Of a DNA stretch of 64,000 nucleotides, positions 33,985-43,230 are shown in pieces. The position numbers and the translations under genes are program-made. Position 1 is the stretch's first letter. Each line of letters begins with the position of its first letter. The notes beneath the pieces were generated by a model, which had not been told where the DNA came from, searched no databases, and saw only the letters and a list, made by a program, of their open reading frames with translations. The DNA lies in contig CAZDSU010000002.1 in the NCBI GenBank assembly GCA_964508135.1, positions 62,001-126,000 of the forward strand, written 5' to 3'. The stretch is from UBA6168 sp964508135. Lineage in GTDB: Bacteria; Bacteroidota; Bacteroidia; Chitinophagales; Saprospiraceae.

Positions 33985-35442
33985 ATGCAGTTATTACCTC
34001 TACTTCTTATCCCATTGTTGACGGCCATTTCTGCCTATTTTTCGGGTAGAAATGCCAAATACGTTGCCTTAGGCGGCTCGCTGCTGAACTTGGGCTACGT
34101 GTTGTTCCTGCTCTACACTTACAACACGACCGGACAGGAAACCGTGACGTTTTCAGTGCCGTGGATTCCTCAGTTGGGCGTCAGTTTTAGCCTCATGCTC
34201 GATGGTATCAGCTTGATGTTGACCATCCTATCGGCCATTGTCATGCCGATGGTTTTGTACGCTTCGTTCAACCGTGACTTCCCAGACCGCCACGTGCTTT
34301 ACGCACTGATGATGCTCATGGACGCAGCAATGGCGGGCAGTTTCATCGCCGCCGACGGCTTCCTTTTTTACTTGTTTTGGGAAATTGCGCTCATTCCCAT
34401 CTACTTTATTTGCCTGAAATGGGGCGGAGAGGGCCGCCAAAAAATCACCTTGAAATTCTTCCTCTACACGATGGTGGGCAGCTTGTTCATGCTCTTTGCC
34501 TTCATCTACCTGTACCAACATACCCCCGATAAAACCTTTGCGCTTCAAGCGCTTTACGAAGCTGGCCGCAGTCTTCCGGTGCAGGAACAAGGGCTGGTTT
34601 TTGCGGGTATCTTCCTCGCATTTGCCATCAAAATGCCCATCTTCCCGCTGCACACCTGGCAACCGGAAACCTACTACATTGCCCCGACGCCTGGCGCTAT
34701 GCTGCTCTCCGGCATCATGCTCAAAATGGCCACTTACGGCATCATCCGCTGGCTGATTCCGGTTGTACCGCAGGGTGTGGCTGAGTATGGAATCTGGGCG
34801 GTCGGGTTGTCGGTGGTGAGCATTTTGTACGCCTCGTTCATCTCGATTGTGCAAAAGGATTACAAACGGCTCATTGCCTTTGCGTCCATCGCCCACGTCG
34901 GGCTGATTTCTGCGGGGCTGCTCTCCGCAAACGTGCAGGGCATCCAAGGTGGGCTGGTCGAGATGCTCAGTCACGGCATCAACTCGGTGGGGCTGTTCTT
35001 CGTCTATGACATCATCGTGACCCGCACGGGCACCTCCGAAATGGACAAGCTCGGCGGCATTCGCTCGATAGACCCAAGGCTCGGTTTCATGTTCCTCATC
35101 ATCGTGCTGGGCGTGGTGGCGCTGCCGTTCACCAATGGCTTCGTGGGCGAGTTCCTGCTCATCGTCGGGCTGTTCAACTACAACCAAGTGCTGGGCGCAA
35201 TGGCCGGATTGAGCATCATCCTTGGGGTGGTTTACATGTTTCGCTCCTTCCAGAAAATGATGCTCGGCGAGGTGAAGGACGAGGCGCTGAACTATAAAAA
35301 ACAAACCCGTCAAGAAACCATGCTACTGCTGCTGGTTTGCTTGTTGATAGTGGGTTTTGGCGTTTACCCAAAACCGATTTTGGCCATTTCCGAGAAATCG
35401 GTGGTGGAGTTGTTGCAGGGTATTGAGTTATTGAGTTATTGA
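33985..35442 (+). CDS. nuoM: NADH-quinone oxidoreductase subunit M
   Basis: This 485-residue antiporter-like proton-pumping subunit has about 14 helices. Landmarks are FYLFWEIALIPIYFI, the KMPIFPLHTWQPETYYIAPTPG stretch and KRLIAFASIAHVGLISAGLL. The C-terminal residues (after VVELLQG, reading IELLSY) are encoded by the left arm of the following inverted repeat, so the repeat has extended the protein by a few residues. Confidence 0.95.
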   Translation: MQLLPLLLIPLLTAISAYFSGRNAKYVALGGSLLNLGYVLFLLYTYNTTGQETVTFSVPWIPQLGVSFSLMLDGISLMLTILSAIVMPMVLYASFNRDFPDRHVLYALMMLMDAAMAGSFIAADGFLFYLFWEIALIPIYFICLKWGGEGRQKITLKFFLYTMVGSLFMLFAFIYLYQHTPDKTFALQALYEAGRSLPVQEQGLVFAGIFLAFAIKMPIFPLHTWQPETYYIAPTPGAMLLSGIMLKMATYGIIRWLIPVVPQGVAEYGIWAVGLSVVSILYASFISIVQKDYKRLIAFASIAHVGLISAGLLSANVQGIQGGLVEMLSHGINSVGLFFVYDIIVTRTGTSEMDKLGGIRSIDPRLGFMFLIIVLGVVALPFTNGFVGEFLLIVGLFNYNQVLGAMAGLSIILGVVYMFRSFQKMMLGEVKDEALNYKKQTRQETMLLLLVCLLIVGFGVYPKPILAISEKSVVELLQGIELLSY

Positions 35443-35527
35443 GTTATTGGGTTATTGAGGAATTGGGATATTTTGTCAATTCTGAATATCTCAATAACCC
35501 AATAACTCAATAACTCAATAACCCAAT
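35422..35527 (+). repeat. Nearly perfect inverted repeat in the nuoM/nuoN spacer
   Basis: The 38-base arms at 35422-35459 and 35490-35527 pair at 37 of 38 positions around a 30-base loop. The left arm is an eight-base tandem repeat (ATTGAGTT, four and a half units). It overlaps the last seven codons of nuoM including the stop. The right arm ends 13 bases before the nuoN ATG. Confidence 0.95.
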
Positions 35528-35540
35528 TTGAGAAGTTATC

Positions 35541-36890
35541 ATGACCGAACTTATCATACTTTCCCTTACTGGCGTAGCCGCCCTCGTTTCCGAGTTTTTG
35601 AACCTTCGGAAAATGATGCTTCCGTTGGCCATATTGGCGCTGTTGTCCGTGCTGGGACTTAGTTTCCTGCACATCGGCAGCGAGGAAATGATTTATGGAA
35701 TGGCCAGCCTCGATAGGTTTTCGAGGCCGTTTTTGTCGGTGCTCTGCGTGTTGGGTATTCTTTGGTTTTGGGGCTTTCGACGCTTTTTCGAGGACGAAAA
35801 CGTCACGACTGACTACTTCGCTTTGGCACTTTTTTCCTTTGCAGGAGCGGCCTGCATGGTTTCCTACACCAATTTGGCCATGCTGTTTTTGGGCGTTGAA
35901 ATCCTGTCCATCCCTGTGTACGTGCTGGCGGGCAGCCGGAAATCGGACGTGAGAGGCAATGAGGCGGCGTTCAAATATTTCTTGTTGGGGGCATTTTCGT
36001 CGGGCTTCCTGTTGTTTGGTATTGCGCTAATTTATGGCGCTACCGGCACCTTCGATTTGGGTGAAGTAACGGCCAAACTTGCCAGTTTAACGCCTGAAAA
36101 TCAATCACTTATTCAAATCGGATTTGTGCTGACGGTGGCCGCATTTGCCTTCAAGGTGGCTGCTGCTCCCTTCCATTTCTGGGCACCAGATGTGTACGAA
36201 GGCTCGCCAGTTCCCGTCACGGCCTACATGGTGACGGTGGTAAAAGTGGCGGCGTTTGCAGCGCTGCTCAAGTTCTTCCATGCGTTTCAAGGTGCAGTCC
36301 CACAGACGGTGGCGTGGGCAATTTACGGTTTGTGCTTTCTCACGTTGATGGTCGCCAATTTTATCGCTGCTTCGCAAAAAAACGTGAAGCGCCTGATGGC
36401 CTATTCGAGCATTTCGCATACGGGATTTATGCTCACGGGCATCTTTAGCCAACAGTCCGACGCTCAAGATTTATTGGTTTATTACAGCCTCGTTTACGGC
36501 ATTGCCAGCCTCACGGCGTTTCGGGTGCTGTGGTACCTGCGCAACGAAGTGGCTGATATTCAGGACTTTAAAGGCTTGCTTCACACCAACCAAATAGCAG
36601 CCGTGGCCGTCATCTTGTCCATGCTTTCGATGGCGGGCATTCCACCGTTGGCGGGTTTTATCGCTAAATATCGGGTGCTGGCTGCAGCGCTTGCCGCTGG
36701 GCAGGGCTGGCTGGTTGTGGTGGGTATTTTGGCCTCGCTGCTGGCCATCTACTACTATTTCAAAATCATCATCGTGATGTTTGAGCCATCAGAAACTGCG
36801 CCTCATCGGGAATTGAAGCTGGCGGACAAGGTTTTTCTTTATGTCTGCTGTGCGTTGTTGTTAGGATTGACGGTGTTGCCTGTGGTGTGA
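35541..36890 (+). CDS. nuoN: NADH-quinone oxidoreductase subunit N
   Basis: This 449-residue antiporter-like subunit has about 14 helices. Landmarks are LGVEILSIPVYVLAGSRKSD, APFHFWAPDVYEGSPVPVTAYM and KRLMAYSSISHTGFMLTGIF. It is the last gene of the operon. Its stop codon directly abuts the stop codon of a gene on the other strand, so transcripts converge with no spacer and no visible terminator hairpin. Confidence 0.95.
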   Translation: MTELIILSLTGVAALVSEFLNLRKMMLPLAILALLSVLGLSFLHIGSEEMIYGMASLDRFSRPFLSVLCVLGILWFWGFRRFFEDENVTTDYFALALFSFAGAACMVSYTNLAMLFLGVEILSIPVYVLAGSRKSDVRGNEAAFKYFLLGAFSSGFLLFGIALIYGATGTFDLGEVTAKLASLTPENQSLIQIGFVLTVAAFAFKVAAAPFHFWAPDVYEGSPVPVTAYMVTVVKVAAFAALLKFFHAFQGAVPQTVAWAIYGLCFLTLMVANFIAASQKNVKRLMAYSSISHTGFMLTGIFSQQSDAQDLLVYYSLVYGIASLTAFRVLWYLRNEVADIQDFKGLLHTNQIAAVAVILSMLSMAGIPPLAGFIAKYRVLAAALAAGQGWLVVVGILASLLAIYYYFKIIIVMFEPSETAPHRELKLADKVFLYVCCALLLGLTVLPVV

Positions 36891-37592
36891 TTAGTCGAAC
36901 TCTACAATCAATGGCATATGGTCACTGAGTAGGCTCCATTTGCTGTACTCACCAACCTGAACAGACTTCAATTTGCCTACCAAGTCAGAAGATACAAAGC
37001 AGTAATCAATGTGGTAAGGCTTGTTTTCGTGGCGATACATGTAAAGTGTAGGGTGTTTTTCTTGCCCTTGAGGTAACTCGAAAAACTTGTGATATGCACT
37101 TTCAAAGCCTTGTTGTGATAAATATCCAACTACATCTGTGTGGCTGACTTTTCTATCTAATTTGTCCCAGATTGAATTACTATTAAAATCACCAACCAAC
37201 ATGGTATTCTGATTTCCCATTTGCTTTTGGTAGAATTGAACTGCTTTCCAAACTTGCCCAATATATTTATAAAATGGATCCTTTGGATTGTATGCCCATA
37301 CTGCGAAGACTGTGAAAATGTTGGTTGGATTTGAGAAATTTAAAGGCAAAATCATCCTGTAATTTTCCTCATGGAAATCCAATAGATTGATTTTGAAGTT
37401 GGTAAATGAAAATACAGCCAGCCCTTTGTTCTTGTTTTGTCCGTACCAAAAGACATCGTTGGGCTGTCGCTCAAATTTAATCTTTTCAGGATGCTCGCAT
37501 TCTGGGACGATTAGAATATCTGGCTCGTATTCATCAATGAATTTTGATTTTTTCCTAAAAGCCATGTTGCAATTCCATGTAATGACTTTCAT
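36891..37592 (-). CDS. Endonuclease/exonuclease/phosphatase-family protein (cytoplasmic)
   Basis: This 233-residue EEP-fold protein has motifs MKVITWNCNMAFRKK (strand and Asn), DILIVPECEHP (metal Glu), LVGDFNSNSIWD, HIDYCF and LSDHMPLIVEF (His at the end). No signal peptide is seen, so it probably acts on nucleic acid or a small phosphodiester in the cytoplasm. It is AT-richer than the neighbouring nuoN. Its start overlaps the end of the membrane protein gene upstream on the same strand by four bases, which suggests co-expression. Confidence 0.85.
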   Translation of the reverse strand: MKVITWNCNMAFRKKSKFIDEYEPDILIVPECEHPEKIKFERQPNDVFWYGQNKNKGLAVFSFTNFKINLLDFHEENYRMILPLNFSNPTNIFTVFAVWAYNPKDPFYKYIGQVWKAVQFYQKQMGNQNTMLVGDFNSNSIWDKLDRKVSHTDVVGYLSQQGFESAYHKFFELPQGQEKHPTLYMYRHENKPYHIDYCFVSSDLVGKLKSVQVGEYSKWSLLSDHMPLIVEFD

Positions 37593-38446
37593 AAGTTCGT
37601 GTCCTTGGGGGTTAACTCAACAAGCCCAGCATTCACCATCATCCGCACCATCAATCTTAAAAGCACCAGTCCCTGCTGGAACCCAAAAAACACCAATACC
37701 AGCCCTTTCGTCACCATGCCCGACCTGCTCTCTATCCACCAGTAAACGGCCAGTGCCAGCAACTGCAACAAGCTGAAAAACAAGAAGATAGCTGTCGTTT
37801 TGAAGAAATGCCGGAACGTGAAGCCCAGTCCCCGTTTCAATGCTTGCCAGGTCGTCAGCCCCTGCTCGATGATGGTCGTTTTGGCAACGATGGAGGCGAT
37901 TGTCAGGTAAATGAAACCAACCAGCCAGACCAGCACGATGATAAGAAAATAGACCAGCACTGTTTTCTCTGAAGCCATCGTTTCGAGGTTGACTTGCAGG
38001 TTGGCGAGGTATGGCAGGAGCGTGATGCTCGTCCACAGCAGCAAAAGGCTAATAAAAATCAGGGCAATTCTAAAAAACCGGAAAAAATAGGTCGCACCGC
38101 CCGTCCAGAAGGCCATCCAACTGGGCGTTTTTTTCACCAAAGTGAATAGCACTCCTCCGTTGATGAACACGCTGAATATTGCCCAGACGAGTAGCCCCCA
38201 CCGCAGTTGCCCAATGAGCGGCGTAATGCTCCCGCCATGTACTTTCAGGAAATCGGAAATGACCGTGTGGTCGTACCCAGGCAACAACTTGTTGATTTCC
38301 AATGAGTTGCCGATGCTGGCCTCCAGCACGTGCCACACCTGCATGGCCAGCGGGATGACCATGAGCAGTTGGAGCAGATAGACCAGTAGCACGATTTTCC
38401 AGTGGTGCAAGCCGGTGACAAAGGCGTTTTTTATGGTGTTTATCAT
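37589..38446 (-). CDS. Polytopic membrane protein of unknown function
   Basis: The 285-residue product has about six hydrophobic helices. It starts with MINTIKNAFVTGLHHWKIVLLVYLLQLL, and includes a GLTTWQALKRGLGFTFRHFFKT segment that is typical of DUF975/glycerophosphoryl-type membrane families, where TW-A-KRG-F motifs line cytoplasmic loops. I cannot name the family with certainty. It overlaps the EEP gene by four bases and follows the M1 peptidase gene by 16 bases on the same strand, so the three may form one unit. Confidence 0.7.
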   Translation of the reverse strand: MINTIKNAFVTGLHHWKIVLLVYLLQLLMVIPLAMQVWHVLEASIGNSLEINKLLPGYDHTVISDFLKVHGGSITPLIGQLRWGLLVWAIFSVFINGGVLFTLVKKTPSWMAFWTGGATYFFRFFRIALIFISLLLLWTSITLLPYLANLQVNLETMASEKTVLVYFLIIVLVWLVGFIYLTIASIVAKTTIIEQGLTTWQALKRGLGFTFRHFFKTTAIFLFFSLLQLLALAVYWWIESRSGMVTKGLVLVFFGFQQGLVLLRLMVRMMVNAGLVELTPKDTNL

Positions 38447-38462
38447 TTTTGTTTTCTCACTT

Positions 38463-40454
38463 TCAAATCAAGAACCCCACTGTCTGCATGGTGTTCTGCA
38501 ACCAAAAAACAGCCTTCAACGTGTACTTCCAAAGCACGGTATCCGACGGTTTGAGCGTCAGGCTGTTGTTGTTCAGGTCAATGTCGAGGCTGATTTTCTG
38601 TTTTGGGTCAATATGCACCGACTCGATTTTTGACTTGGATTGGTACTCAAAAATCTTCGTCCTGGCTTTTCCATCCCACTGCTCCATTTTTATCGAGCCA
38701 TCTTCAAAATTGAATTGCACTTCCACAGGAAAAACCATTTCACCAAGTCGGTGCAGCGTCACGGAGGCCGTGAAATCCTCTGTTGATTGGCCATTTTTGA
38801 ATTCGAAACCGCCCTTGCCATCGTCAAAAAGACCGTGTGCGCTGTAATTTCCAAGGTTGTCAATTTGCGCCACCGCATAGTCACAAACATCCGTGCCAGC
38901 GATGACACCCTTGAAAAGCCAGTCGAAATTGCTGCCAAACGCACTGTTCGGATGCTGCGCCGCTACCTCGTTTGCGACCGCAAAAAAATCGGTGCCACGT
39001 GGATGTTTAAACTTCCAACGTTCAAAATAGGTGCGCATCAGGTTGTCCATCACCTCGTCACCGAGCACGGCTTGCATGGTTTGGAGCATGGTGGCGGTCT
39101 TACTGTAAATAATTCCCTTGTGCCTTCCCGTGCTTTCCCAGCCAGGTCTCGCAGCGAAGTCCTCCTTCGGGTTTTTCATGCCCGTGTACTCGTTGCGGCT
39201 CAGTTCCTCATTGCCCATGCGGTAGCCGTGGAAGTCCACGTAGCCTGTTTTCTCCCCATAAAAATGGTCAATGATGCGGTCTTCGTAATAAGTGACAAGG
39301 CCCTCGTCGAGCCATGCTTCTTCCTTTTCGTTGCTGGCCAGCATCATCATGAAATATTGGTGGACGAACTCGTGCACCGCCAACGATTCCACCGAACGAA
39401 CGCCCATTGGCCAATTGTAAAACGACCCCAAAGTGATAAAAGTCGGATACTCCATCATGCCGCTTCGCAATCCGTGGAAAGGTGGGTCGGCCATTGTGAT
39501 GCTGGCAAAAGGGTAGGGGCCAACGTGTTCGGTGAGGTACTCTAAGCTTTGTTTCACGGCCGTGATGAACCGCTGGGCGTGCATGGAATGCTCCGGTGGA
39601 ATGAGCAGCCGGATGTTCACGTGCTGCCATTTGTCTTCAAAAACTTGGAATCCCGGATAGGCCACCCAAGCGAAGTCAATCACATCTTCCACCACGAAGC
39701 GGCGGCGGGTCAAGTTGTTGGGCAATTTCTCTTCGCTCATCAGGCAGCCGGATGCGCCCATAACGAGTTGACTGGGGGCGGTGATGGTCACGTCGTAGGT
39801 GCCGAAATCGCCGTAAAACTCGGTCATGCGGAAGAACTGGTGGCAGTTCCATTGCCATTCGGTTTCGTTTTTGGGTTCCCAAACGCCGAGTTGCGGGAAC
39901 CAATGCACCCACAGTGCGTAGTCGTCCTTGCTGTAGCCGGCCCTTGCGATTAGTTTAGGCAGCTTCGCTGAAAACTTGAGGTCAAAAACTGCCGTCTCAC
40001 CCGGCTGCACGGAACGTTTCAGTGGCACCATCAGCACGCTCTGGTCGTCAATATCGTCATTGTCAGGAAGGTAGTAACGGATTGATTGTGTGAGGTTTGC
40101 ACCATTTCGTTCGGCAATTTCATCCACCCGAATCCAGCCCCAAGCACTGGAGTCCCGGTCGCCAATGTTTTGGTCAAAAATATTGCCGCCGCTGCCCTTG
40201 AGGAAGGTGCTGTTCATGTTCTTGAAGGCATTGAGGTACATGTAAAAATGTAGCTCCGTCACAGGCACGGGCGAGTTGTTCTTGAAAATGACCTGCCCAG
40301 TGGAGGTAACGGATTTCTTGGCGAGGTCGTACTGCACGTCCATCACATAGCTCGTTGGACGACTGCTCTTGGGCGGGTCGAAATGCGGGTCGCATTGGCC
40401 AGAGGCCGCCCAATAGTTCAACGGAATCAGGATTAAAAGCAGCAATTTTTTCAT
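38463..40454 (-). CDS. M1-family metallopeptidase (aminopeptidase N-like), exported
   Basis: The 663-residue protein starts with a signal peptide (MKKLLLLILIPLNYWAASGQ). It has the M1 beta-sandwich domain, then GMMEYPTFI in place of the GxMEN exopeptidase motif, and the zinc site HEFVHQY (361-367) with the third ligand Glu384 in WLDEGLVTYYEDR. It probably trims peptides in the periplasm or outside. In-frame start at 40520 would add 22 residues before the signal peptide and was rejected. Confidence 0.9.
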   Translation of the reverse strand: MKKLLLLILIPLNYWAASGQCDPHFDPPKSSRPTSYVMDVQYDLAKKSVTSTGQVIFKNNSPVPVTELHFYMYLNAFKNMNSTFLKGSGGNIFDQNIGDRDSSAWGWIRVDEIAERNGANLTQSIRYYLPDNDDIDDQSVLMVPLKRSVQPGETAVFDLKFSAKLPKLIARAGYSKDDYALWVHWFPQLGVWEPKNETEWQWNCHQFFRMTEFYGDFGTYDVTITAPSQLVMGASGCLMSEEKLPNNLTRRRFVVEDVIDFAWVAYPGFQVFEDKWQHVNIRLLIPPEHSMHAQRFITAVKQSLEYLTEHVGPYPFASITMADPPFHGLRSGMMEYPTFITLGSFYNWPMGVRSVESLAVHEFVHQYFMMMLASNEKEEAWLDEGLVTYYEDRIIDHFYGEKTGYVDFHGYRMGNEELSRNEYTGMKNPKEDFAARPGWESTGRHKGIIYSKTATMLQTMQAVLGDEVMDNLMRTYFERWKFKHPRGTDFFAVANEVAAQHPNSAFGSNFDWLFKGVIAGTDVCDYAVAQIDNLGNYSAHGLFDDGKGGFEFKNGQSTEDFTASVTLHRLGEMVFPVEVQFNFEDGSIKMEQWDGKARTKIFEYQSKSKIESVHIDPKQKISLDIDLNNNSLTLKPSDTVLWKYTLKAVFWLQNTMQTVGFLI

Positions 40455-40647
40455 CACAGCAAAGAAAGTTATTTCGGAGACCAATTGAAAAAGTAGGGGC
40501 GCTATTTGTTTCAAACCCAAGCCCAGTTCCTGTCTTTTTTTGGTAAAACTTTGAAAACAGGTGTTTTTGCACCGAATTCCGCTGTTTTTACGCTAACGTT
40601 GCCATCGCTTTGTTTTGAATTACGTTTTCATTCTTTCACAAAACTTG

Positions 40648-41010
40648 ATGACGATGAAAAAGCCAAACATTTTTGCTTTCACAGTTCTAATGATGGTCGG
40701 TTGTTCGGTGGACAAGGGCTACCAACAGTCCATCCAAGGCACATGGCAAGGCGTCTCATGGATGGTCGAAAACCAAGACAACCGTGACGCAACCACCGTG
40801 AAATTCCATTTTGATGGCGAAAACTATGATGCTGTGCTCGGCGGCAGGGAGGAGAAAGGCAGCTTCCGGGTTCAAGGTGTCAAGCTCTACACGCAGGCTG
40901 AGGGCCAACAAGAAATCATGGTTAAAATCGCACGACTGACTTTGGATACCCTCGAATTCGAGATGAATCGAGGCGGGGTGAAAGAAAACCTGATTTTGAA
41001 AAAAGAATAA
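40648..41010 (+). CDS. Small lipoprotein, lipocalin-like
   Basis: The 120-residue product has a lipoprotein signal (IFAFTVLMMVGCS). A small beta-rich domain follows, with IQGTWQGVSWMVENQ at its start and a repeated strand pattern (KFHFDGENYDAVLGG, EEKGSFRVQGVKLYT, DTLEFEMNRGG). The GTW motif after the signal is typical of small lipocalin-like domains of Bacteroidota. Ligand unknown. Starts at 40648 or 40654 (both ATG) are equally possible. The gene is divergent from the M1 peptidase across about 190 bases. Confidence 0.75.
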   Translation: MTMKKPNIFAFTVLMMVGCSVDKGYQQSIQGTWQGVSWMVENQDNRDATTVKFHFDGENYDAVLGGREEKGSFRVQGVKLYTQAEGQQEIMVKIARLTLDTLEFEMNRGGVKENLILKKE

Positions 41011-41064
41011 TGCAGAACCCAAACATCGAGGGCAAAACTTAGCCGATGTTATCTACCGAAAAAC

Positions 41065-42033
41065 ATGAAAATCATCTTCATGGGCACGCCTGATTTCGCC
41101 GTGCCTTCGCTTGAAATTTTGTTGGACAAAGGCTACGATGTGGTCGCAGTGGTAACCGCCACCGACAAGCTCGGCGGTCGGGGAGGCAATCAGTTGTTGG
41201 AGTCGGCGGTGAAAAAATTTGCAGTGAGCAGGAGGATTCCAGTTTTGCAGCCGGAGAAGCTCCGTTCGCCAGATTTTTTGGAACAATTGCGGAGCTACAA
41301 TGCTGATTTACAGATAGTTGTAGCGTTTCGAATGTTGCCGGAGGTAGTATGGGCGATGCCCAAAATTGGCACTTTCAACCTGCACGGCTCCTTGCTACCG
41401 AAGTACCGGGGAGCTGCGCCCATCAACTGGGCCATCATCAACGGGGAGCAGGAAACGGGCGCTACCACTTTCTTCCTTCGCCATGAAATTGACACAGGCG
41501 ACCTGCTTTTTCAGGCTAAAATGCCCATCGACGAGGACGAAACCGCCGGGGAAATCCATGACCGCATGATGCACTTGGGCGCCAACTTGGTGCTCAAAAC
41601 CGTGCAAGCCATCGAGCTGGGCGACTATGTTTTACAAAAACAGGATGATTCTCAGGCCTGCCATGCCCCAAAGATTTTTCATGAAACCTGCGAGATTGAT
41701 TTTGGAAAGACAACTGTCGAAGTCCACAATTTCATCCGAGGTCTTAGCCCGTTTCCGGGGGCGTGGTTTGTGGTGAAAAATGTACTGACACGTGAAGACG
41801 GAACTCCTTGGCAATCAGAGAGTTGGGATAAATTGCTGGGCGTTGAATTGAAGGTTTATAAGACGGAAAAAGAGTTGGCAACGCATGATTTTCCGCCAGG
41901 CCATTTCATCACCGATGGCAAAAAAACGCTGAAAGTGGCCACCTTGGATGGCTTCGTTCATTTGATGGAGTTGCAGGTGCAGGGCCGAAAGCGGCTTGGT
42001 GCGGTGGATTTTTTGAACGGACTAAAGTCGTGA
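41065..42033 (+). CDS. fmt: Methionyl-tRNA formyltransferase
   Basis: This 322-residue enzyme formylates initiator Met-tRNA. The N-terminal Rossmann-type domain begins MKIIFMGTPDFAVP. Catalytic residues are Asn105 and His107 in NLHGSLLPKYRGAAP and Asp143 in EIDTGDLL. The C-terminal OB-fold domain (about 210-320) is present. It lies 54 bases after the lipoprotein gene. There is no def gene beside it. Confidence 0.96.
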   Translation: MKIIFMGTPDFAVPSLEILLDKGYDVVAVVTATDKLGGRGGNQLLESAVKKFAVSRRIPVLQPEKLRSPDFLEQLRSYNADLQIVVAFRMLPEVVWAMPKIGTFNLHGSLLPKYRGAAPINWAIINGEQETGATTFFLRHEIDTGDLLFQAKMPIDEDETAGEIHDRMMHLGANLVLKTVQAIELGDYVLQKQDDSQACHAPKIFHETCEIDFGKTTVEVHNFIRGLSPFPGAWFVVKNVLTREDGTPWQSESWDKLLGVELKVYKTEKELATHDFPPGHFITDGKKTLKVATLDGFVHLMELQVQGRKRLGAVDFLNGLKS

Positions 42034-42277
42034 AAATCTAAGTGTTCACCAAAATCCATCTGATTTTGTTCAGAAGCTCAAAGGCCGTCACCAATCGAAA
42101 GGCCAAACACCACAAATTCTGCTGTTCAGCACATATAAGGTGATTCGTTGAATTCGTAGTGTTGTATTTTGATTTTTAAGAAAATCCAAAATCTAAATTC
42201 ATTCATTACGTGTAATTCAAAACATGTATTACCTTGGCTCCAGATACCTTGTAAATAATTAACTAAACTCATAGCCA

Positions 42278-42742
42278 ATGAAGAATTTCCAACAAAAAGC
42301 AGTAGAGGATAGCCCAATCAGGCCAGTGGTTGACAAGCCCCTCGTCACGGATTATATGACGAAGAAACTCATTACTTTTAAGCCGGAAACGGCCATAATG
42401 GATGTGATTAATACCTTGCTCAGCAACAAGATTACCGGCGCACCTGTGCTGAACGACAAAAAGGACGTGGTTGGCTTGATTGACGACAAAGACTGTTTAA
42501 AGGTTTTATTTGATGGGGCTTATCATAATCTGCCGATTGACAACAGAACCGTGTCCAATTACATGTCCAATGTCATGCGGACCGTTTCCGTTCATGCAGA
42601 CATTTATGAAGTGGCCTCCATCTTTCTGAACTCTGTGTACAAAAGACTATTGGTAGTGGACGATTTTGGCAAATTGGTGGGGCAAATCAGCCGCCGGGAT
42701 ATTTTGCGGGCCATCCACGATATTGATGTGCAAGAAAAGTGA
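42278..42742 (+). CDS. Two-CBS-domain protein
   Basis: The 154-residue protein consists of a CBS pair: VTDYMTKKLITFKPETAIMDVINTLL to GLIDDKDCLKVL, and VSNYMSNVMRTVSVHADIYEVASIFL to QISRRDILRAI. CBS pairs bind adenosine nucleotides and regulate partner proteins; here no effector domain is attached. The preceding 244-base spacer is AT-rich and may hold its promoter, but I found no exact TAnnTTTG element. Confidence 0.88.
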   Translation: MKNFQQKAVEDSPIRPVVDKPLVTDYMTKKLITFKPETAIMDVINTLLSNKITGAPVLNDKKDVVGLIDDKDCLKVLFDGAYHNLPIDNRTVSNYMSNVMRTVSVHADIYEVASIFLNSVYKRLLVVDDFGKLVGQISRRDILRAIHDIDVQEK

Positions 42743-42962
42743 GGTGAAATCCTTCCATCCTTTTCAAAACCTTCCATTTTCAGCCTTGATGGGACGCTTT
42801 TTTTGCGGTAGCATCTCCTTAAATGGTTATTCCAATAGATAAAGGTTTCCTTTGCCACGTCCTCAGGAATGAAGACATTGTAGTTGGGTAAATTTTTTCT
42901 GAAGCTAAGAAGAAAGTTTCACGCCGACAGTCTGAGTTACTGGGGCTTGGTGTCATAAAACT

Positions 42963-42987
42963 AAAAAACCCCTACTATTGCAGGGGC
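42963..42987 (-). terminator. Likely terminator after tRNA-Phe
   Basis: Read on the minus strand, AGGGG...CCCCT pairs form a five-base stem followed by a run of six T residues, 13 bases after the 3' end of the tRNA gene. The stem is short. The wider 42743-42999 stretch contains no gene I can support. Confidence 0.45.
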
Positions 42988-42999
42988 TTTCAAAATCTG

Positions 43000-43072
43000 T
43001 GGTGAAAGAGGGAATCGAACCCCCGACACATGGATTTTCAGTCCATTGCTCTACCGACTGAGCTACTTCACC
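43000..43072 (-). tRNA. tRNA-Phe (anticodon GAA)
   Basis: On the minus strand the 73-nt sequence folds into a full cloverleaf. The acceptor stem starts GGTGAAG, the D arm is GCTCAGTCGGTAGAGC, and the anticodon stem-loop is ATGGACTGAAAATCCAT with anticodon GAA. The T arm is GGGGGTTCGATTCCCTC. The discriminator base is A. The CCA end is not clearly encoded beyond the stem. All standard bases (T8, the TTCGA loop) are present. Confidence 0.97.
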
Positions 43073-43230
43073 GTTTTTTGCATTTGACCCTTTTGTCAAA
43101 AGCGAGCGCAAAGTTATGTGCTTTTTTATTTTTTCAAAATCCAAGACAGGTTTTTTCAAAAAACATCACCTGATGGTTTAGTTCCTAGCGGTGAGTTTTT
43201 CTTTGTACCTCTTTGATTTTAAACGACATT

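Noticed and set aside
34228..35313. 361-codon minus-strand frame opposite nuoM
   Set aside because: NuoM is clear on the plus strand; the shadow is composed of His/Glu/Arg-rich sequence typical of antisense to membrane proteins.
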